30,351 nucleotides of DNA from an uncultured Candidatus Saccharibacteria bacterium. Its GTDB lineage: Bacteria > Patescibacteria > Saccharimonadia > Saccharimonadales > UBA1547. The notes beneath the pieces were generated by a model that was not told the origin of the DNA, searched no databases, and saw nothing but the letters and a program-made list of their open reading frames with translations. Below are positions 21,626 to 30,351 of this stretch, piece after piece (positions within the stretch are counted from its first letter, which is position 1; every line of letters begins with the position of its first letter). The position numbers and the translations under genes were made by a program. The DNA lies in assembly GCA_946480535.1 (NCBI GenBank), contig CAMLKA010000007.1:1-30351 (forward strand), written 5' to 3'.

Positions 21626-23181
21626 TAAATTGCTCCTCCATTCACATCACGACGGATAAGTCGTACTTCTGTTCCAAGTTGGCGTGAGCGGAAGTAGAAG
21701 AAGGTCACGATTGAGAGAACGATACCTGCAAAGATGATGTTCTCGGTTGGACCGGTCTTTGGAAGTTCTGAGGTGTACTCAACAACCTTTGGCACTGGGC
21801 AGGTAACCGGAATGACAACCGATGATGTATAGAAGGCGTTTTCAATTTTACAGTCGTATGAGCTTGGGTCGCTGACACCTTGTGGGGTTGCTGGAATGGT
21901 CGCAAGAATTTGTACGGTGAAGGTACGAACTTGCTTTTCGCCAGCACTCAAGGTGATGTCAGGCCAGCTGAGAACGCGGGTTTTTTCGTCGTATTTGCCG
22001 CCACCGTTATCAATGAGTTTTGCGTACTCAAGGGTGTCGCCAATGTTGTCTTCAAACGTGAAGGTCTTGGCAGTGCCACCAGTGTTTTCAGCGGTAATAC
22101 TGAAGGTGATGCGATCATTTTCTTTTGCCGTAACGGTTGTCGCGTTTACGTTACCCTGGGTGACGTTGAGCGCGGTTTTGGTTGCTTCAATCTTAGCAGG
22201 TGGCGTTGAACAGGCGACTGGTACCGTGACAATCTGGTCGATGAAGTTATTACGCATCTTACAGGTTGTCGTGGTTGAGATAAGACTACTATTCATTTGC
22301 ACGCTATAGCTATGGCTTACTGAAGCTCCTGGTGCGAGGTTTACCGATGGCCATGAAAGGACATTACTGGTTGTATTGAAAGTACCACCGCCACGGTCGG
22401 TAAGCTTTGCGTAGCTGAGGACTTCGGTGAGGTTGTCGCCAAGTGCGACGCTCTTTGCGGTACCACCGGTGTTCTTGACGTTCACTGTGTAGGTGACCTT
22501 GTCATTTTCTTTGGCGGCAACCTTGCTTGCGTCGATATTTTGCGTTGTGTTCACGGCTTTCTTTGAGGCAACAATGTTCGCAGGTGCTGGTGGAGGAGTT
22601 GGCTTCTCTGGGTAGTTTTCGGTGACAAGGTTACCGCAGGCTTGCATGATGGCAAACCAACCGATTTTGCTTGAGTGTCCAACGTAGCCCCAGATAGTAT
22701 CGTCTGGGCTATTTCCCCAAACGGTGAGCGGGCGACCGTAGATTGTTGTGACGGTCTTAAAGCTTGAATCAGTGATAGGAATCGTGGTTGAGCCGGCACG
22801 GTTTTCGTATCCGTAACTCTTCTTTGTTCCAATCCTAAACTGCTGGAAGCTGGTTGAAGTGATTTCGGAACGAGTAATGCCGAAGTAATTCATAATATCT
22901 TGCAGGTGACGCTCGTTGCGGTCGTAAGGACCAAGGAACTTATTGAGCGAGCGGTTTGACCCAAGCCCAAGTCCACCGACGATAAAGTCGTTATTGCTTG
23001 AAGCATTGGCTGGCTCTGGTGCTTGGAATACGACGAGGCTCTGCACGACAAGGGCGAGAGCGACGAAAACAAGGCCGAGACGGCGAGTAGCTTGCTCTTT
23101 GCGCAAACGGCGCGCGTAAAAGCCAAGTTGACCCACAAGTGCGGGGCTAAAGGAGAGCTGTGAAACGATCTTCTTAAACAT
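21625..23181 (-). CDS. LPxTG-like wall-anchored protein with two DUF11 domains
   Basis: The 518-residue protein has a long basic lead, then a signal-type segment (LGLVFVALALVVQSLVVFQA) ending near ANAS. A unique region follows (GLGLGSNRSLNKFLGPYDRN ... RPLTVWGNSPDDTIWGYVGH). Two tandem DUF11-type beta-sandwich domains each contain A.ENDk.t(y/f)...NTGGTAK and LSYAKL.D.GGG or LEYAKLIDNGGG. The C-terminus is LPKTG at residue 473, a hydrophobic segment and a basic tail of about 20 residues, longer than usual for sortase substrates. No sortase gene lies here. It is the first gene of a coupled pair. No ribosome site precedes the ATG. Confidence 0.85.
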   Translation of the reverse strand: MFKKIVSQLSFSPALVGQLGFYARRLRKEQATRRLGLVFVALALVVQSLVVFQAPEPANASSNNDFIVGGLGLGSNRSLNKFLGPYDRNERHLQDIMNYFGITRSEITSTSFQQFRIGTKKSYGYENRAGSTTIPITDSSFKTVTTIYGRPLTVWGNSPDDTIWGYVGHSSKIGWFAIMQACGNLVTENYPEKPTPPPAPANIVASKKAVNTTQNIDASKVAAKENDKVTYTVNVKNTGGTAKSVALGDNLTEVLSYAKLTDRGGGTFNTTSNVLSWPSVNLAPGASVSHSYSVQMNSSLISTTTTCKMRNNFIDQIVTVPVACSTPPAKIEATKTALNVTQGNVNATTVTAKENDRITFSITAENTGGTAKTFTFEDNIGDTLEYAKLIDNGGGKYDEKTRVLSWPDITLSAGEKQVRTFTVQILATIPATPQGVSDPSSYDCKIENAFYTSSVVIPVTCPVPKVVEYTSELPKTGPTENIIFAGIVLSIVTFFYFRSRQLGTEVRLIRRDVNGGAI

Positions 23182-23311
23182 ATATATGTATTTTTGGTTT
23201 TTAAGTGTGTACCTCTTGCTAGAAGATTAGCATAAGAAATATGTTCAGTGCAAGTAAAATGTATGGAAATTTTTTGTTCAATTCAGAGGTATGGTTGCGT
23301 TTTCCTCATTG

Positions 23312-23320
23312 TGTTATAAT
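23312..23320 (+). promoter_or_regulatory. Extended -10 promoter of gyrB-gyrA
   Basis: TGT-TATAAT (23312-23320) predicts a start near 23327 and a leader of about 84 bases. TTGCGT (23295-23300) is a candidate -35 at short spacing. About 110 bases between this and the divergent wall-protein gene hold nothing else that I can name. Confidence 0.6.
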
Positions 23321-23332
23321 GGTGCCAGATAA

Positions 23333-25384
<2,052 letters not shown>

Positions 25385-25400
25385 GGGATAAGGAACTGTT

Positions 25401-27941
25401 ATGAATGATGACAACACACCAGTAAACGACGAAAACTTGCCAGTAGAAGGCGAGGTAGTAATCCCTGAAGTTCAGGGCGTTGAGCAAAAGACACTTGAAA
25501 GCGTGATGGAAGACAGCTTCTTCCGTTACTCAATGAGCGTGATTATCGACCGTGCACTCCCAGACGTCCGTGACGGTTTGAAGCCGGTGCACCGCCGTAT
25601 TCTTCACTCAATGAACGTTAATGGTAACCGTAGTAACGCGAAATTCGTAAAGAGTGCGCGTATCGTCGGTGACGTGATGGGTAAGTACCACCCGCACGGT
25701 GACTCTGCAATTTACGACTCTATGGTGCGTCTTGCGCAACCATGGTCACTTCGGTATCCACTAGTTCAAGGCCAGGGTAACTTTGGTTCGATGGACGGCG
25801 ACCCAGCTGCCGCAAGCCGTTACACGGAAGCTCGTCTGCAACGTTTCTCTGATGAAATGTTGGCTGACATTGAAAAGCAAACCGTTGATTTCCGCGACAA
25901 CTACGATGGTTCTGAACAAGAGCCTGTGGTGCTGCCTGCGAAGGTGCCAAACCTCCTTCTGAACGGACAAATCGGTATTGCCGTTGGTATGGCGACCAAT
26001 ATTCCTCCGCACAACCTTGGTGAGTTGGTGGATGCTGCGATTGAGATGATCGACAACGAACACGCAACAATCGATGACATTTTGAAGCATGTAAAGGGTC
26101 CAGACTTCCCAACGGGTGCCGTTGTTTACGGTGGTGCTCCAATGAAGCAGGCCTACCTTACCGGACGCGGTAGCGTGACGATGCGTGCGGTTGCAAACAT
26201 CGAAGAAACCAAGAAGGGCCGTCACCAAATTATCGTGACTGAAATTCCATATGGTGTGAACAAGGCATCGCTGGTTGAAAAGATCGCCGAACTCTACAAG
26301 GACAAAAAGATTAACATTAGTGACCTCCGTGACGAAAGTTCACGTGGTAAGGTGCGTATTGTTATTGAAGTGAAGAAGGATGGCTACCCGAAGAAGGTGC
26401 TTAACCAACTGTACAAGCTGACTGCGCTGCAAAGTAGTTTCAACTACAACATGCTCGCGTTGATTGATGGTATTCAGCCTAAGATTCTTGGTATTCAAGA
26501 AATGCTCCAAGAGTTTATTACGCACCGTCAAAAGGTCGTACGTCGCCGTACTGAGTTTGAACTCCGTAAGGCTCGTGAACGTGCACATATTTTGGAAGGT
26601 TACAAGATTGCCCTCGATAATATCGATGAAGTGATCCGTATTATTCGTGCAAGTAAGACGACTGAAGAGGCGCAAAAGAACTTGATTGAAGCCTTTAAGT
26701 TTAGCGAAATCCAGGCACAGGCGATTCTTGCGATGCAACTTCGCCGTCTTACCGGACTTGAACGCGAGGCTATCGAAAAGGAACTCAATGAGCTTCTTGC
26801 TGCAATTAAGCGTTACGAAGAAATCTTGGCTGATGAGAACGAGATTCTTGCCATCATTAAGACCGAGCTTCTTGAAATGAAAGAGAAGTACGGCGATGAG
26901 CGTAAGTCTCAAATTATTAACCACGAACTTGGTAAGTTTAGTGACGAAGAGCTCATTCCTGAAGAAGAGAGCGTAGTTCTTCTTACAACAGAAAACTACA
27001 TCAAGCGCACACTTATTACCGATTATCGCCGTCAAAACCGTGGCGGTAAAGGTAAGCGCGGTATGTCAACAAAGGAAGAAGATGTTATCGATCAGCTGAT
27101 TCCTACGAACACCCACGACTGGCTTCTGTTCTTTACCAACAAGGGTCGCGTCTTCCGCCTAAAGGCATATGAAGTCCCAGCAGCAAGCCTTGCTGCAAAG
27201 GGTGTCGCTGCGGTAAACCTTTTGGCATTGCAACCTGAAGAGAAAATTACATCAATCATCAAGCACGAGAAAGACGCAAGCGATGAGGGATACCTCTTCA
27301 TGGCAACCACAAAGGGTACCGTTAAGAAGACACCACTCAAGGACTACGCCAATATTCGTACGAACGGCTTGATTGCAATTAAGCTCGACGACGGCGATGA
27401 ACTACGCTGGATTAAGCGTACAAGCGGACAAGATGATGTAATCATTTCAACATCTGCTGGTCAGGCAATCCGATTCGGTGAGTCTGATGCTCGTCCGATG
27501 GGACGTTCAGCTCGTGGTGTCCGCGGTGTGCGTCTCCGTCCAAACGACAACGTTGTCGGTATGGACATTGTTACCAACGATGATGGTCAACTCTTCGTTA
27601 TTAGCGACAATGGGTATGGCAAGATTACCAAGGCAAGCCTCTTCCCATCACACAAGCGTGGTGGAGTGGGTATTAAGGCGGCAGTTGTCACTGCTAAGAC
27701 GGGTCCAATTGTGGCGGTTCGTTCACTTGATGAAGATACCGAAGAGATTCTCCTTATCTCAAGCAAGGGACAGGCGATTCGTGTTGGTCTTAAGGACATT
27801 CCAACGCTCGGCCGTACAACACAGGGTGTTCGTATTATGCGCACCAACGAAGCCGACAAGGTTTCATCATTCGGATTTGTTCCAAAGCAACCAGAAGAAG
27901 AGGCTGAAGAGCCTGCAGAACCAAAAGCAACTAAAGAATAG
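25401..27941 (+). CDS. gyrA: DNA gyrase subunit A
   Basis: GyrA cuts and rejoins DNA. The winged-helix region has [20 protein letters not shown] with the Ser and Asp that are wild type for quinolone targets, and the catalytic tyrosine is in [10 protein letters not shown] (Tyr141). A long coiled-coil tower and a C-terminal beta-pinwheel follow. The GyrA-box, normally QRRGGKG, reads [10 protein letters not shown], which still favours gyrase over topoisomerase IV. The tail is acidic ([15 protein letters not shown]). Length is 846 residues. AAGGA stands eight bases before the ATG. Confidence 0.96.
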   Translation: MNDDNTPVNDENLPVEGEVVIPEVQGVEQKTLESVMEDSFFRYSMSVIIDRALPDVRDGLKPVHRRILHSMNVNGNRSNAKFVKSARIVGDVMGKYHPHGDSAIYDSMVRLAQPWSLRYPLVQGQGNFGSMDGDPAAASRYTEARLQRFSDEMLADIEKQTVDFRDNYDGSEQEPVVLPAKVPNLLLNGQIGIAVGMATNIPPHNLGELVDAAIEMIDNEHATIDDILKHVKGPDFPTGAVVYGGAPMKQAYLTGRGSVTMRAVANIEETKKGRHQIIVTEIPYGVNKASLVEKIAELYKDKKINISDLRDESSRGKVRIVIEVKKDGYPKKVLNQLYKLTALQSSFNYNMLALIDGIQPKILGIQEMLQEFITHRQKVVRRRTEFELRKARERAHILEGYKIALDNIDEVIRIIRASKTTEEAQKNLIEAFKFSEIQAQAILAMQLRRLTGLEREAIEKELNELLAAIKRYEEILADENEILAIIKTELLEMKEKYGDERKSQIINHELGKFSDEELIPEEESVVLLTTENYIKRTLITDYRRQNRGGKGKRGMSTKEEDVIDQLIPTNTHDWLLFFTNKGRVFRLKAYEVPAASLAAKGVAAVNLLALQPEEKITSIIKHEKDASDEGYLFMATTKGTVKKTPLKDYANIRTNGLIAIKLDDGDELRWIKRTSGQDDVIISTSAGQAIRFGESDARPMGRSARGVRGVRLRPNDNVVGMDIVTNDDGQLFVISDNGYGKITKASLFPSHKRGGVGIKAAVVTAKTGPIVAVRSLDEDTEEILLISSKGQAIRVGLKDIPTLGRTTQGVRIMRTNEADKVSSFGFVPKQPEEEAEEPAEPKATKE

Positions 27942-27957
27942 AGAATAGGGGGAGGGC

Positions 27958-28404
27958 ATGGACTTCGTTTCACCATATATCGTCGCAGCCGCTTTAGGGT
28001 GGATCATCGCGCAGTCAACGAAGTATGTGATTGCGAGCGTGAAGCATCGACGCCTGGCATCCGTTCGACAACTCTATCTGTCGGGGCGTATGCCAAGCGC
28101 GCACAGCGCAACAACGGTGTCACTATTAGTGACCGTCGCAGCGTTTGATGGCGTTGATTCGGCGGTGTTCGGGTTGGCCTTCCTCTTTACGCTTGTTGTT
28201 CTGTACGATGCAATGATGGTCCGTCGCTCATCTGGTGAGCAGGGTGTTGCGCTTTCTGCTCTTATGAAAGAACAGAAGAGTAAGGTGCCATTCCCTCGCG
28301 TGGCGATGGGGCACACTCCAGCAGAAGTGGCAATCGGGTCTCTATTAGGTCTTGTTGTTGGACTCGCGGTTGTAACGTTCTATAACAGTCTTTCGTTGCT
28401 GTAA
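27958..28404 (+). CDS. Divergent PAP2-family (DUF212) membrane protein
   Basis: The 148-residue protein matches the DUF212 branch related to acid phosphatase/PAP2 enzymes: SGRMPSAHSATTVSLL, LYDAMMVRRSSGEQG and GHTPAEVAIGSLLGLVVG. Three to four membrane segments are visible. PAP2 enzymes remove phosphate from lipids such as undecaprenyl pyrophosphate, but the substrate of this branch is not established. GGGGAGGG lies directly before the ATG, and the gene begins 16 bases after gyrA, so it probably shares its transcript. Confidence 0.88.
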   Translation: MDFVSPYIVAAALGWIIAQSTKYVIASVKHRRLASVRQLYLSGRMPSAHSATTVSLLVTVAAFDGVDSAVFGLAFLFTLVVLYDAMMVRRSSGEQGVALSALMKEQKSKVPFPRVAMGHTPAEVAIGSLLGLVVGLAVVTFYNSLSLL

Positions 28405-28416
28405 GTCTAGGATTTT

Positions 28417-28500
28417 CCAGACTTTTGATAAAAAAGTAAAAATAGTCCGAATAAGGTGTTGACCGAGAGCGAAATTTGGAGTATAGTTGGAAAAGTCTGG
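28417..28500 (+). promoter_or_regulatory. rRNA operon promoter inside an inverted repeat
   Basis: TTGACC (28459-28464) and TATAGT (28482-28487) are exactly 17 bases apart, predicting a start near 28494. The arms CCAGACTTTT (28417-28426) and AAAAGTCTGG (28491-28500) are perfect inverted repeats on either side, the right one covering the start site. Confidence 0.75.
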
Positions 28501-28726
28501 TCGACAGGACAAGTCTAACCACCAAGTTACTTATCCAGCATGTCGGCACTCAAACGTGGAGTTTGAAATAAAGACGTTCCGGCGCCCCTACGAAAATAGC
28601 GGTAGCGCCTAAAGCTAAAAACTTTGACAATTTAGTAGTGCAAATCTTGATCTAGTAGCAATACTAGGTCATATCATCGTCAGTTAATATATGTATATTG
28701 AGTCTTGTAATGTCGAACATTACATT
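28501..28726 (+). other. 16S rRNA leader (pre-rRNA 5' region)
   Basis: About 230 bases lie between the promoter and the mature 16S. A perfect TTGACA (28624-28629) could be the -35 of a second promoter, but the -10 at the right distance is poor. CTAGTA/TACTAG (about 28652-28667) and GTAATGT-CGA-ACATTAC (about 28708-28724) form hairpins; the latter sits directly at the 16S 5' end and may guide processing. No gene is seen in the stretch after position 28404. Confidence 0.5.
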
Positions 28727-30202
<1,476 letters not shown>

Positions 30203-30351
30203 CTAGGGAGAATTACGCCAGCAAATCGAGTAATCATTTGCTGAAGCTAGGTCGGTCTTTTTAGTAAGACGAGCTTACTTACTAATATCGTTCCGGTTCG
30301 CCGGAACAAGACGAAGTTCAAAAAAATCTCAGTATACGACTGACGATGATA
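30203..30351 (+). other. Start of the 16S-23S spacer
   Basis: No tRNA is visible in the first 149 bases. Hairpins are AGCAAAT/ATTTGCT (about 30220-30242), GTCTT/AAGAC (about 30255-30270) and a strong GTTCCGG-TTCG-CCGGAAC (30290-30307). GCTAGGTC (30246-30253) can pair with GATCTAGT in the leader (28649-28656), a possible 16S processing stem. Confidence 0.6.

Noticed and set aside
30203..30351. tRNA gene in the 16S-23S spacer
   Set aside because: No cloverleaf, TTCGA loop or CCA end was found in the visible part; the strong hairpin at 30290 is a simple UUCG stem-loop.

Overview
The window comes from a Candidatus Saccharibacteria (TM7, Candidate Phyla Radiation) genome or a close relative. The best evidence is the 16S rRNA gene at the right end. 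It has TM7-like signatures: the altered 515/530 region reading GCCGCGGTCATACG, and GTTTGGTTAAGTCCATCAACGAGCGC in place of the usual GTTGGGTTAAGTCCCGC. The compact layout, prepilin-headed surface proteins, very short intergenic spaces and many short membrane proteins of unknown function agree with this. The identification rests on recognition, not on a database search.

Left part (1-5.8 kb, mostly +): the end of an alkyltransferase-like DNA repair gene, miaA, a winged-helix regulator, a degenerate metallo-beta-lactamase-fold protein and dut. Then come rpmB on the minus strand and a large HrpA-type DExH helicase. Shared bidirectional terminators separate convergent genes.

Middle part (5.8-16.8 kb): a pilin-headed protein carrying BspA/DUF285 repeats (-), a site-2-type M50 protease, a rod-shaped small RNA that looks like 6S RNA, a Nudix-RNase HI fusion, a small membrane protein, RNase P RNA and a polytopic membrane protein. 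On the minus strand follow infC-rpmI-rplT and comM. Then come tmRNA and a second pilin-headed protein with a carbohydrate-binding-like C-terminus. The two pilins share the same roughly 115-residue head and differ completely after it. An 834-base gene-free stretch (15,933-16,769) holds two strongly structured elements, one of them a probable minus-strand small RNA with its own promoter and terminator.

Right part (16.8-30.35 kb): a small membrane protein, a TraG/VirD4-like ATPase with a short partner gene, a two-gene minus-strand unit with a DUF11/LPxTG-like wall protein and a coupled membrane protein, gyrB-gyrA, a divergent PAP2-family protein, and the rRNA promoter, leader, 16S gene and start of the spacer. 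No tRNA gene is visible.

Gene-expression pattern: genes inside operons carry AAGGAG-type ribosome binding sites matching the CCTCC at the 16S 3' end. Several first genes instead have a -10 box, often extended (TGN-TATAAT), ending 6-8 bases before the ATG, so they are probably translated from leaderless mRNAs. All 26 protein genes end in TAA (16) or TAG (10); TGA is not used once. infC appears to start with ATT behind a perfect AAGGAG.
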